Of a stretch of 40,948 nucleotides of DNA, positions 1 to 8,119 are shown in pieces; positions within the stretch are counted from its first letter, which is position 1; each line of letters opens with the position of its first letter. The stretch covers positions 1 to 40,948 of the forward strand of contig JADHLF010000018.1 in the NCBI GenBank assembly GCA_016780825.1. The letters run 5' to 3'. A model generated the notes under the pieces. It was not told the DNA's origin, searched no databases, and saw only the letters and a list, made by a program, of their open reading frames with translations. The position numbers and the translations under genes were made by a program. This DNA comes from Planktomarina sp. (lineage in GTDB: Bacteria; Pseudomonadota; Alphaproteobacteria; Rhodobacterales; Rhodobacteraceae).

Positions 1-584
1 GCATCAATCACCTGGCCGTATTCATTATACGTCATGGTTGAGATGCAATCTGCTTCACGGTTCAAAAGTGGATCAACATTGAAGCCTTGCTTCAGAACAG
101 TGACACCATCAGCCCCGCCCTCGGTTGGAATGCCCACTTGGCTCATCCAGCTTAGGAACGGATATTCGTTGCCAAAGAACCAAACACCAATGGTCTTGCC
201 ACGAAAGTCTTCCACCTTGGTGATTCCGGTGTCTTTCCAACATGTTAACATCAAGCCAGATCTTTTGAATGGCTGCGCAATGTTAACCACCGGCAGACCT
301 TTTTCACGAGCCGCCAAGGCAGAAGGCATCCAGTTCAACATCGCATCCGCGCCGCCACCCGCGAGCACCTGCGGAGGGGCAATATCCGGCCCCCCGGCCA
401 ATATCGTCACATCCAGACCTTCGGCCTCATAAAACCCTTTGTCCAAGGCCACATAGTAGCCTGCAAATTGGGCTTGCGTCACCCACTGCAATTGCAATGA
501 AACGGAGTTCGCGTGACCGTCTGCACTGGCAGACGTGCCTCCCAGCCCCGCTGCGATAGCGGCTGCAATAATCGTCTTTTTCAT
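1..584 (-). CDS. ABC transporter substrate-binding protein, NMT1/THI5-like (partial, C-terminus off window)
   Basis: Periplasmic solute-binding component of the ABC importer whose permeases and ATPase are encoded just upstream. I translated the minus strand from the ATG at 584, which has an AGGAGGT-like Shine-Dalgarno about 6 nt upstream. Residues 1-21 form a signal peptide (lysines, Ala/Gly-rich core, ASA end). The mature start contains QFAGYYVALDKGFY followed by EGLDVTILAGG, the typical opening of NMT1/THI5-family proteins that bind pyrimidine-like ligands such as thiamine precursors. About 194 codons are visible; the family is usually 310-340 aa, so the C-terminal third or more lies beyond position 1. 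Placement in a pyrimidine-degradation operon suggests uracil, thymine or a hydropyrimidine as ligand; that is inference. Confidence 0.9.
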   Translation of the reverse strand, partial: MKKTIIAAAIAAGLGGTSASADGHANSVSLQLQWVTQAQFAGYYVALDKGFYEAEGLDVTILAGGPDIAPPQVLAGGGADAMLNWMPSALAAREKGLPVVNIAQPFKRSGLMLTCWKDTGITKVEDFRGKTIGVWFFGNEYPFLSWMSQVGIPTEGGADGVTVLKQGFNVDPLLNREADCISTMTYNEYGQVID

Positions 585-632
585 CGTTTAGACCTCCTAG
601 TCTGTGGTTTTGCTGCAATCTTCATAGGACTG

Positions 633-1475
633 TCAGCGTTGTGATGGGTGCCAAAAAGTAACGCCCTTTTCGATTAATGTCACAATACCGTAAAATGCGG
701 TCCCCGCGATTGCGGCAATGACGATCTCAGCCCAAACCATATCAAGGGCGAGTTGGCCAAAGCTGGTGGAAATGCGAAATCCCATTCCAACAGTTGGGGA
801 GCCAAAGAACTCTGCAACGATCGCACCGATCAGAGATAATGTTGTAGCGACCTTCAAGCCGTTGAAAATGAATGGCATCGCAGCTGGAAGGCGCAGTTTG
901 AGCAAGGTGGGCCAATAGCCAGCCCCATAGGTGCGCATGAGGTCACGCTGCATCGATGTCGTATCGCGCATCCCCGCGACGACGTTCACCAATATGGGAA
1001 AGAACACCATAACAGCCACGACAGCCGCCTTAGATTCCCAATCACTTCCGAACCATTTAACGAAAATCGGCGCTATCCCAACGATGGGCAAAGCGGCCAT
1101 GAAGCTCCCAACAGGCAGGACACCGCGTGTTAAAAACTCGGAGCGATCCGCAAGTACGGCGATGGCAAAGGCTGCCAGGCCACCGAGAATATATCCCGTC
1201 AACGCCCCCTTAATGATGGTTTGAACGAAGTCTGCCCACAACCGTGGCATTTCAATCGCCATCCGCAAGAGGATGTCAGAGGGGCGCGGCAAAAACACAG
1301 GGTTTACTTCAAAGCCTATGACAAAGCACTCCCACACAAGCAACACAGTCAGCCCAAAGATAAGCGGAATTGCAAGTGTCATCGCCCGAGCGTCCGACCA
1401 CTTACTATTTGCAAAATATAAATTCACCAACCACCCCAGAACCCAGATGGCAAATCCCGCGATTACATATATCAT
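633..1475 (-). CDS. ABC transporter permease (pyrimidine-type importer)
   Basis: Inner-membrane permease of the BPD_transp_1 (SsuC/TauC/ThiX) type, 280 aa. It has a hydrophobic N-terminal helix, about six membrane segments, and an EAA-like cytoplasmic loop around residues 180-205 (DLMRTYGAGYWPTLLKLRLP) that would contact the ATPase. The start at 1475 overlaps the stop of the upstream permease by 4 nt (ATGA), indicating translational coupling. The stop lies about 48 nt from the binding-protein start. Two different permeases next to one ATPase suggest a heterodimeric channel. The substrate is inferred only from the pyrimidine genes in the same operon. Confidence 0.93.
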   Translation of the reverse strand: MIYVIAGFAIWVLGWLVNLYFANSKWSDARAMTLAIPLIFGLTVLLVWECFVIGFEVNPVFLPRPSDILLRMAIEMPRLWADFVQTIIKGALTGYILGGLAAFAIAVLADRSEFLTRGVLPVGSFMAALPIVGIAPIFVKWFGSDWESKAAVVAVMVFFPILVNVVAGMRDTTSMQRDLMRTYGAGYWPTLLKLRLPAAMPFIFNGLKVATTLSLIGAIVAEFFGSPTVGMGFRISTSFGQLALDMVWAEIVIAAIAGTAFYGIVTLIEKGVTFWHPSQR

Positions 1476-2392
1476 GCCGGTTTCATCCCCATTTTACGAA
1501 GCGTACCGCGTTCAACCAATGAAATGATCCCAACCAGTGCCGCTGCCGTCAGAGCAGCCGCAAAAAGAGCCGCCCATGACAGGATGGGTTGGCCGTATTG
1601 ATCACCAACCAACATGCGCGCCCCAAACCCTGCCTTTGCGCCCGTTGGCAATTCTGCCACGATTGTGCCAATCAAGGAGGCCGAGATGCCAATTTTCAAA
1701 GAGGCAAACAAAAAGGGCGTCGATGAGGGAAGGCGCAGTTTCCAAAAGCTTTGCGCATTGTTGCTGCTATAGGTCCGCAGCAGATCCAGCTGCATATGAT
1801 CCGGGCTGCGCAGACCTTTGACCATACCCACCACCACAGGAAAGAAAGACAGATAAGCCGCAATAACAGATTTGGGTAAGACACCATGAATACCGGCCGC
1901 TCCAAGGACAACAATGATCATCGGAGCCAGAGCAAGGATCGGAATGGTTTGACTGACGATGGCCCATGGCATGACAGATTTGTCCATCACACGGCTAAAA
2001 ACGATGCCAACCGCAAGCAGCACACCGAGCAAGGTGCCAATCGCGAACCCCAGCAAAGTTGGCGCCAGTGTGATCCAACCATGGTACACAAGGCTGCGTT
2101 TCGAGGTGATCTTTTTTCCAAAAATAGTGTCGAACATTTCCACCGCCACTTGATGCGGCGACGGCAAGTTTGGGCGTTTCCCAACGTAGGTCAGCGGGAT
2201 CAAATGTGGGTTTTTGAGCGCAAGGACGAAACCATTTGTCTCCTTGCGCGCAATTGGAGTGTCGGGCGTCACACGCGCGCCACTGCGTTGTGCTTGATCT
2301 GCCGTCAGATGCATATTCATCGGCACAACCGCCAAGGTCCAGATGAATAGCACCGCTGCAATAATGGTAAGAACAGGTAGAATTGACTTCAC
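1472..2392 (-). CDS. ABC transporter permease (pyrimidine-type importer)
   Basis: Second permease, 306 aa, same family as its neighbour and probably its heterodimer partner. A first hydrophobic segment (residues 4-24) precedes a periplasmic stretch of about 70 residues, then five further membrane segments. The EAA-like loop is LDLLRTYSSNNAQSFWKLRL, followed by the conserved P and a SLIGTIVAEL helix. The start codon is GTG at 2392; no better ATG precedes the first helix. It lies 27 nt downstream of the ATPase gene and overlaps the next permease by 4 nt. Confidence 0.92.
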   Translation of the reverse strand: MKSILPVLTIIAAVLFIWTLAVVPMNMHLTADQAQRSGARVTPDTPIARKETNGFVLALKNPHLIPLTYVGKRPNLPSPHQVAVEMFDTIFGKKITSKRSLVYHGWITLAPTLLGFAIGTLLGVLLAVGIVFSRVMDKSVMPWAIVSQTIPILALAPMIIVVLGAAGIHGVLPKSVIAAYLSFFPVVVGMVKGLRSPDHMQLDLLRTYSSNNAQSFWKLRLPSSTPFLFASLKIGISASLIGTIVAELPTGAKAGFGARMLVGDQYGQPILSWAALFAAALTAAALVGIISLVERGTLRKMGMKPA

Positions 2393-2419
2393 ACGATCCG
2401 CCCTTTGTTGGTGATTGAC

Positions 2420-3202
2420 TTACACATGGGCGTGCCCTGCCCGCAGCCCATCACGCACGCGTTGAGCAATAGAGATGAATTCAGGACTGTCTCTTATCTC
2501 GAGCGGTCGCTCCTTTGGCAAACTGCTGTCAATAACGTCCGTGATGCGGCCGGGTCTTGGGCTCATCACAACAATCTTGGTCGATAGGTAAACCGCCTCA
2601 GGGATCGAATGTGTCACAAATCCAATCGTCTTTTCTGTGCGCGCCCAAAGCTGCAACAGTTGTTCATTTAAGTGATCTCGCACAATTTCATCGAGCGCAC
2701 CAAAGGGTTCATCCATCAGCAAGATATCAGCGTCAAAGGCAAGCGCGCGCGCAATACTGGCCCTCTGCTGCATTCCCCCCGACAATTGCCAGGGAAATTT
2801 TTTATCAAATCCGGTCAAGTCGACCAATTCCAAGACCCGTTCGACCCGCTCTGCCATTTCAAATTTGGAAAAGCCCATGATCTCAAGGGGGAGTCGGATG
2901 TTGCCACCAATTGTACGCCACGGATAAAGCCCGGCCGCCTGAAATACATAGCCATAGGCGCGTGCACGACGTGCCTCATCCGGCGTCAAGCCATTGACCG
3001 AAATGTGACCTGAAGTGGGTGTTTCAAGCCCTGCAATGCAGCGTAAGAAGGTGGTTTTACCGCAGCCAGACGGACCGATAAAGCTCACAAAATCGCCCTT
3101 ATTGATCTTAAGGTTCACGTCCTGAAGCGCGTGGACAGGACCATCATTTGTCTCAAAAGTGAGGTGAAGCCCTCTGGCATCGATGGTTGGCTCTTGCGTC
3201 AT
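2420..3202 (-). CDS. ABC transporter ATP-binding protein
   Basis: Cytoplasmic ATPase of the SsuB/TauB/ThiZ class, 260 aa, full length. Walker A GPSGCGKTT at residues 43-51, Q-loop Gln88, signature LSGGMQQ at 140-146, Walker B ILLMDEP at 160-166 and the switch His198 are all intact, so it should be active. It lies 42 nt after the dihydropyrimidinase gene in the same direction, linking the importer to pyrimidine catabolism. Homologues in thiamine-precursor, sulfonate and nitrate uptake are equally close by motif; the substrate assignment rests on context. Confidence 0.95.
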   Translation of the reverse strand: MTQEPTIDARGLHLTFETNDGPVHALQDVNLKINKGDFVSFIGPSGCGKTTFLRCIAGLETPTSGHISVNGLTPDEARRARAYGYVFQAAGLYPWRTIGGNIRLPLEIMGFSKFEMAERVERVLELVDLTGFDKKFPWQLSGGMQQRASIARALAFDADILLMDEPFGALDEIVRDHLNEQLLQLWARTEKTIGFVTHSIPEAVYLSTKIVVMSPRPGRITDVIDSSLPKERPLEIRDSPEFISIAQRVRDGLRAGHAHV

Positions 3203-3244
3203 ATTGCATCCTGAAAATGGGTCAACGAAATTCTAATCACGGCC

Positions 3245-4699
3245 TCAAACTCCACTGGCGGGAATTCCTGAACGCTCAATAGGGCGCGGTGACGTCAGTG
3301 CTTTCCATGATGACAGAGCTTTGTTCGTTGCGGTATTGCCGGCGCGTTTCACGAATTTGCCATGCCCTTCCTGGGTGCGCATCTCACCATCATAGGCCGC
3401 AACATGCCCGCGCGTTAAGGTAAAGCGCGGCAGGCCCTTAACCTTTTTGCCCTCGAATACATTGTAATCAATGGCAGATTGTTGTGTGCTTGCTGCGATC
3501 GTCTTTTCTTTCTTCGGATCCCAGACAACAATATCCGCATCCGCACCGACAAGGATTGCCCCCTTGCGCGGATAGCAATTCAGGATCTTGGCAATATTGG
3601 TCGATGTGACAGCCACGAATTCATTCGGCGTTAGGCGACCCGTCGCAACGCCATAGGTCCATAGCATCGGCATGCGATCTTCCAGACCACCTGTGCCATT
3701 CGGGATCTTGGTGAAGTCCCCCAGGCCGAAGCGCTTTTGTTCTGTCGAAAACGCGCAATGATCGGTTGCCACAACGCTCAGGGAGCCGGACTGAAGGCCC
3801 GCCCAAAGGCTATCTTGATGATGTTTGTTGCGAAAGGGTGGAGACATAACGCGACGTGCGGCGTGGTCCCAGTCCTTGTTGAAATATTCGCTTTCGTCCA
3901 GTGTTAGGTGCTGGATCAATGGCTCACCCCAAACCCGTTTGCCCTGTTGGCGTGCGCGGCGAATGGCCTCGTGGGACTCTTCGCAAGAGGTATGAACGAC
4001 ATAAAGCGGCACCCCAGCCATATCGGCAATCATAATGGCGCGGTTGGTGGCTTCGCCCTCAACTTGCGGCGGCCTCGAATAGGCATGCGCTTCTGGTCCC
4101 GTATTGCCCTCGGCCAAGAGTTTGGCGGAGAGTTCCGCAACCACATCCCCGTTTTCGGCATGGACCATCGCGATGCCTCCCAATTCGGACAGGCGATTGA
4201 AGCTTGCGAACAGCTCGTCGTCATTAACCATCAAGGCGCCTTTGTAGGCCAAGAAGTGCTTGAACGTATTAATGCCCCGGTCTTTGATCACGCTCTCCAT
4301 CTCGTTAAACACCTGTTCGCCCCACCAGGTCACGGCCATATGAAAAGAATAATCGCAGTTGGCGCGGGTGGATTTATTGTCCCACATTTTCAGCGCATCA
4401 TGCAGCCCCTGCCCCGGGCTTGGGAGCGCGAAATCAACAACCATCGTGGTGCCCCCAGCCAATGCCGCGCGGGTGCCGCTTTCGAAATCATCTGAAGAAT
4501 ATGTGCCCATGAATGGCATCTCAAGATGGGTATGGGGGTCAATGCCACCCGGCATCACATAGCAGTCTGTTGCATCCAATTCATCCGTCCCAGATAGATT
4601 TTTTCCAATCTCGATGATCTTGCCATCTTCAATCAAAACATCTGCTTCATAGGTCAAATCATGCGTGACGATCGTGCCGTTCTTGATGACTGTGCTCAT
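3245..4699 (-). CDS. hydA: Dihydropyrimidinase (D-hydantoinase)
   Basis: Cyclic amidohydrolase, 484 aa, the usual length. It hydrolyses 5,6-dihydrouracil or dihydrothymine to N-carbamoyl-beta-alanine or its methyl derivative, step 2 of the reductive pathway. All ligands of the binuclear zinc site are present: His56 and His58 in GIDPHTHLE, the carbamylated lysine Lys153 in LAYKGA, His180 in MVHAENGD, His236 in VVHTSCEES and Asp313 in ATDHCAF. A GGGAGA Shine-Dalgarno precedes the ATG. It follows the amidohydrolase gene by about 36 nt and precedes the ABC ATPase. Activity on hydantoins is possible in this family. Confidence 0.96.
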   Translation of the reverse strand: MSTVIKNGTIVTHDLTYEADVLIEDGKIIEIGKNLSGTDELDATDCYVMPGGIDPHTHLEMPFMGTYSSDDFESGTRAALAGGTTMVVDFALPSPGQGLHDALKMWDNKSTRANCDYSFHMAVTWWGEQVFNEMESVIKDRGINTFKHFLAYKGALMVNDDELFASFNRLSELGGIAMVHAENGDVVAELSAKLLAEGNTGPEAHAYSRPPQVEGEATNRAIMIADMAGVPLYVVHTSCEESHEAIRRARQQGKRVWGEPLIQHLTLDESEYFNKDWDHAARRVMSPPFRNKHHQDSLWAGLQSGSLSVVATDHCAFSTEQKRFGLGDFTKIPNGTGGLEDRMPMLWTYGVATGRLTPNEFVAVTSTNIAKILNCYPRKGAILVGADADIVVWDPKKEKTIAASTQQSAIDYNVFEGKKVKGLPRFTLTRGHVAAYDGEMRTQEGHGKFVKRAGNTATNKALSSWKALTSPRPIERSGIPASGV

Positions 4700-4735
4700 A
4701 ATAATCTCCCTGTCTATTGGTATCTGCGCCGCGGC

Positions 4736-5986
4736 TTAAGGTGTAATTACGGCCGTCTCCAAAACCGCATGCAACAGGACATCTGCGCCCGCAGCTGCCC
4801 ATTCCTGGCTGATGTCCTCGGCCTCATTATGGCTCAGGCCGTCCACACAGGGGCACATGACCATTGCCGTGGGCGCAACCTTATTGATCCAACAGGCGTC
4901 ATGACCCGCGCCTGAAATGAGATCCATATGGCTATATCCCAAACGCTCTGCCGCGCGGCGCAGGGCCTGAACGCAAGTTGCGTCAAAGGCGACAGGATCA
5001 AAGCCACCAACCTTTTCAAACTCAATCTCCATCCCCATCGCCTCACAGATGGCTTTGGCTTCGGTCCGCAAACGCGCCTCCATGTCGGTGATGACAGTCA
5101 AATCGGGAGAGCGAAAATCAATCGTAAACACGACTTTGCCGGGGATCACATTGCGCGAATTGGGGTAAACATCGATATGACCCGCCGCGCCGACCGCGTG
5201 AGGTGCGTATGACAGCGCGATCGCTTCAACTTTATCCAAAACCCGTGCCATGGCGAGCCCTGCATTTTTGCGCATGGGCATCGGGGTCGATCCTGTGTGG
5301 GCGTCTTTGCCGGTGATCGTCACTTGGGTCCAGGACAGACCCTGCCCATGGGTCACAATCCCAATTTGCTTATTTTCTGCCTCTAGGATCGGCCCCTGTT
5401 CGATGTGCAGTTCAAAGAAGGCGTGCATTTTGCGCGCGCCCACGACTTCATCACCACGCCAGCCAATGCGCTGCAATTCGTCTCCAAAGGCCTTGCCCTC
5501 AGCATCCACACGATCATAGGCCCAGTCTTGGGTGTGAACACCGGCGAACACGCCTGAGGACAACATCGCCGGAGCAAAACGTGTTCCCTCCTCATTCGTC
5601 CAATTCACCACAACAATTGGGTGTTTGGTTTTGATATCCAGATCATTCATCGTGCGCAAAATTTCAAGGCCACCCAGAACCCCAAGCACCCCATCATATT
5701 TCCCGCCAGTGGGCTGGGTATCCAAATGTGACCCCACATAAACGGGCAGGGCCTCAGGGTCTGTTCCCTCTCTACGGGCAAACATATTGCCCATTTGATC
5801 AAGGCCCATCGTGCAGCCAGCCGCCTTGCACCAATCCAGAAACAGTTGGCGGCCTTCGCTGTCTTCATCCGTCAGAGTTTGGCGGTTATTGCCGCCCGCC
5901 ACACCCGGCCCAATCTTGGCCATCTCCATCAAACTGTCCCAAAGACGTTCGCTGTTGATCTTCAGATTTTCGCCAATAGCAGCCAT
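4736..5986 (-). CDS. pydC: N-carbamoyl-beta-alanine amidohydrolase (beta-ureidopropionase, M20 family)
   Basis: Zn-dependent M20-type amidohydrolase (allantoate amidohydrolase/N-carbamoyl-L-amino-acid hydrolase group), 416 aa. In this operon it should carry out step 3: N-carbamoyl-beta-alanine to beta-alanine, CO2 and ammonia. Candidate metal ligands are His87 in GSHLDTQPTGG, Asp98 in KYDGV and Glu133 in TNEEGTRF; HIEQGP and GAGHDACW near the end are further family hallmarks. I chose the ATG at 5986, with GAAGGA 7 nt upstream, over an in-frame GTG at 6001. The gene faces rutR across a RutR-type operator, so uracil-responsive control is likely. L-carbamoylase activity on other substrates cannot be excluded. 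Confidence 0.92.
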   Translation of the reverse strand: MAAIGENLKINSERLWDSLMEMAKIGPGVAGGNNRQTLTDEDSEGRQLFLDWCKAAGCTMGLDQMGNMFARREGTDPEALPVYVGSHLDTQPTGGKYDGVLGVLGGLEILRTMNDLDIKTKHPIVVVNWTNEEGTRFAPAMLSSGVFAGVHTQDWAYDRVDAEGKAFGDELQRIGWRGDEVVGARKMHAFFELHIEQGPILEAENKQIGIVTHGQGLSWTQVTITGKDAHTGSTPMPMRKNAGLAMARVLDKVEAIALSYAPHAVGAAGHIDVYPNSRNVIPGKVVFTIDFRSPDLTVITDMEARLRTEAKAICEAMGMEIEFEKVGGFDPVAFDATCVQALRRAAERLGYSHMDLISGAGHDACWINKVAPTAMVMCPCVDGLSHNEAEDISQEWAAAGADVLLHAVLETAVITP

Positions 5987-6032
5987 GGGACGGTCCTTCA
6001 CTTTCGAATATTTACGGTTGCTTAATTAAGAA

Positions 6033-6050
6033 TTTGACCAACTGGTCAAA
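6033..6050. promoter_or_regulatory. Predicted RutR operator (perfect palindrome)
   Basis: The sequence reads TTTGACCA-AC-TGGTCAAA: 8-bp arms that are exact reverse complements with a 2-bp spacer. It matches the known RutR site TTGACCAnnTGGTCAA at every defined position. It lies 47 nt upstream of the amidohydrolase ATG and 120 nt upstream of the rutR ATG. It could therefore repress the leftward hydrolase-dihydropyrimidinase-ABC operon and perhaps rutR itself. Confidence 0.88.
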
Positions 6051-6170
6051 CTAACGCTAGCAGAGGCCAGACATGTGTCAAGGAATTGCTTTTATAATTT
6101 GCCAATCCATTGCCCAACTGCCTTCGATTTAGTCATTTACTCCCTCAACTGTTCCATGTGATAGACCCAT

Positions 6171-6773
6171 ATGAAAAAGACAGAGACCCGTATCCAGAAA
6201 AAAAACCACTCAGCTATTAAATCCGCTGGGCTAAAGGTCTTTGCCCAATTTGGGTTTCGCGGATCGACTTTAGATCAGATCGCAGCGGAGTCTGGCCTGT
6301 CAAAACCCAACATTCTGTATTACTTCTCATCGAAAGAGGCAATTTACGAGGCCCTCTTGGCCCAGTTATTGACAGATTGGTTGCAGCCTGTTCGCGACAT
6401 TGACCCCGCCGGCGACCCTGTTGAAGAAATACTGAAATACGCCAAACACAAATTGAAAATGAGCCGGCTCTATCCCCGTGAAAGTCGTCTTTACGCCACT
6501 GAAATCATCCAAGGCGCCCCGCGGATCAAATCCGTTTTGACCGGTGAACTGCGTGACGTTGTTGAGAATTTAGCGCTGTTAATCAACCACTGGGCGGACT
6601 CTGGATTGATTCGTGCTGTCGATCCCTATCACCTCATCTTTTCGATTTGGGCCATGACGCAACACTATGCGGACTTTGACGTTCAAGTGAAGGCGATCTT
6701 GGGAGAAAAAGATCATTTCGAGGATGCCGAGCACTATTTAGAAGATATGCTAAGACGCATGTTGACAGTTTAA
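6171..6773 (+). CDS. rutR: TetR-family regulator RutR
   Basis: DNA-binding regulator of pyrimidine metabolism, 200 aa, similar to E. coli RutR along its length. N-terminal helix-turn-helix at about residues 32-53 (STLDQIAAESGLSKPNILYY) with the family-typical LYYF end. The ligand domain keeps the RutR-like SRLYATEIIQGAP and LIFSIWAMTQHYADF stretches. E. coli RutR releases DNA on binding uracil or thymine. Here it is divergent from the amidohydrolase gene and converges on preA, and an exact RutR palindrome sits in the divergent promoter. No Rut oxidative-pathway genes are in view, so this RutR appears to control the reductive pathway instead. Confidence 0.93.
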   Translation: MKKTETRIQKKNHSAIKSAGLKVFAQFGFRGSTLDQIAAESGLSKPNILYYFSSKEAIYEALLAQLLTDWLQPVRDIDPAGDPVEEILKYAKHKLKMSRLYPRESRLYATEIIQGAPRIKSVLTGELRDVVENLALLINHWADSGLIRAVDPYHLIFSIWAMTQHYADFDVQVKAILGEKDHFEDAEHYLEDMLRRMLTV

Positions 6774-6776
6774 GGC

Positions 6777-6800
6777 GGCGCGTGGGTTCACCCACACGCC
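6777..6800 (-). terminator. Hairpin at convergent ends of preA and rutR
   Basis: In the 41-nt gap between the convergent preA and rutR stops lies a 10-bp stem (6777-6786 with 6791-6800) and a 4-nt loop. In minus-strand RNA every position pairs, including one G-U wobble, while plus-strand RNA has one mismatch. It is therefore better suited to ending the preT-preA transcript. No clear U-tract follows, so efficiency is uncertain. Confidence 0.45.
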
Positions 6801-6814
6801 GATTTGGTCATCCT

Positions 6815-8119
6815 TTATTCAGCCGCGACAGCATCCGGATTATTTGGATGCGTTGTCCAATTGGCATAGCCATCCGAAATGGTTTGACCTGTGCGCGGAT
6901 CAACCGTGCCGGCAGGCTGCTGAACCATGGTTATGCAATTTTCAACAGGGCACACTTCAACACAGAGGTTACACGCCACACATTCCACATCAACCACAGA
7001 GAACTTACGATCGTCAGACATTACAATCGCTTGATGCGATGTATCTTCGCATGCGGCATAGCACCGTCCACAGCTGATGCAGTCATCTTGGTTGATCACT
7101 GCTTTGGCGACATAGTTGAGATCAAGGTATTGCCAATCGGTCGTATTGGGGATCGCTGCGCCCATAAAATCCTGGATACTTTTATGCCCTTTTTCATCCA
7201 TCCACTGCGACAGACCCGTGATCATTTCTTGCACTACCTTGAAGCCATAAGTCATCGCCGCGGTGCAAACCTGGACGTTGCCGCAGCCAAGCGCAATGTA
7301 TTCAGCCGCGTCCCGCCATGTGGTGACCCCACCAATGCCGGAGATGGGAAATCCAGCAGTTGCGGGCGCGCGCGCAATTTCAGAGACCATAGACATGGCA
7401 ATCGGCTTAACCGCAGGACCACAATAGCCCCCATGCGTGCCCTTGCCATTTATGGAGGGTTCGGGGCTCATGCTATCGAGATCCACTGAGACGATAGAAT
7501 TTATCGTATTGATCAAAGACACAGCGTCCGCGCCACCCCGTTTGGCTGCCGCAGCCGGCAAGCGCACGTCTGTGATATTCGGCGTGAGCTTGACGATCAC
7601 TGGCTTGGAATAGTATTTTTTGCACCAGCCTGTGACCATTTCGATATACTCAGGAACCTGCCCAACAGCCGCGCCCATGCCCCTTTCGGACATTCCATGT
7701 GGGCACCCGAAGTTGAGCTCGATCCCATCCGCACCTGTCGCTTCAACCTTAGGCAGAATGTCTTTCCATGCCTGTTCTTCACAAGGCACCATGATGGACA
7801 CAATCACAGCGTGGTTTGGGTAATCTTTCTTGACACGGGTGATTTCTTCTAGGTTCACTTCGAGGGGTCGGTCGGTGATCAGCTCAATATTGTTCAGCCC
7901 AAGAACGCGGCGATCTGGGCCGTGGATGACGCCGTAGCGCGGGCCATTCACATTGACCACCGGTGGGCCTTCAGCCCCTAAAGTTTTCCAAACAACGCCC
8001 CCCCAACCGGCTTCAAAGGCGCGGCGCACATTATATTCTTTATCAGTTGGCGGCGCAGACGCGAGCCAGAATGGATTTGGGCTTTTGATACCCAAGAAAT
8101 CTGTCGTTAGATCAGCCAT
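6815..8119 (-). CDS. preA: NAD-dependent dihydropyrimidine dehydrogenase, subunit PreA
   Basis: Catalytic subunit that reduces uracil or thymine to the 5,6-dihydro form with electrons from PreT; 434 aa. The N-terminal FMN TIM barrel (about 1-315) resembles the C-terminal half of mammalian DPD. It contains ELNFGCPHGM, where Cys139 corresponds to the DPD active-site cysteine. The C-terminal ferredoxin domain has two [4Fe-4S] motifs: Cys347/350/353/357 and Cys380/383/386/390. The start codon overlaps the preT stop by 1 nt (TAATG), so the two subunits are translationally coupled. This is step 1 of the pathway continued by the dihydropyrimidinase and amidohydrolase genes. Confidence 0.96.
   Translation of the reverse strand: MADLTTDFLGIKSPNPFWLASAPPTDKEYNVRRAFEAGWGGVVWKTLGAEGPPVVNVNGPRYGVIHGPDRRVLGLNNIELITDRPLEVNLEEITRVKKDYPNHAVIVSIMVPCEEQAWKDILPKVEATGADGIELNFGCPHGMSERGMGAAVGQVPEYIEMVTGWCKKYYSKPVIVKLTPNITDVRLPAAAAKRGGADAVSLINTINSIVSVDLDSMSPEPSINGKGTHGGYCGPAVKPIAMSMVSEIARAPATAGFPISGIGGVTTWRDAAEYIALGCGNVQVCTAAMTYGFKVVQEMITGLSQWMDEKGHKSIQDFMGAAIPNTTDWQYLDLNYVAKAVINQDDCISCGRCYAACEDTSHQAIVMSDDRKFSVVDVECVACNLCVEVCPVENCITMVQQPAGTVDPRTGQTISDGYANWTTHPNNPDAVAAE

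Noticed and set aside
6782..7489. A 235-codon plus-strand frame over preA
   Set aside because: It overlaps the iron-sulfur and FMN domains of preA on the other strand and has no recognisable motif.
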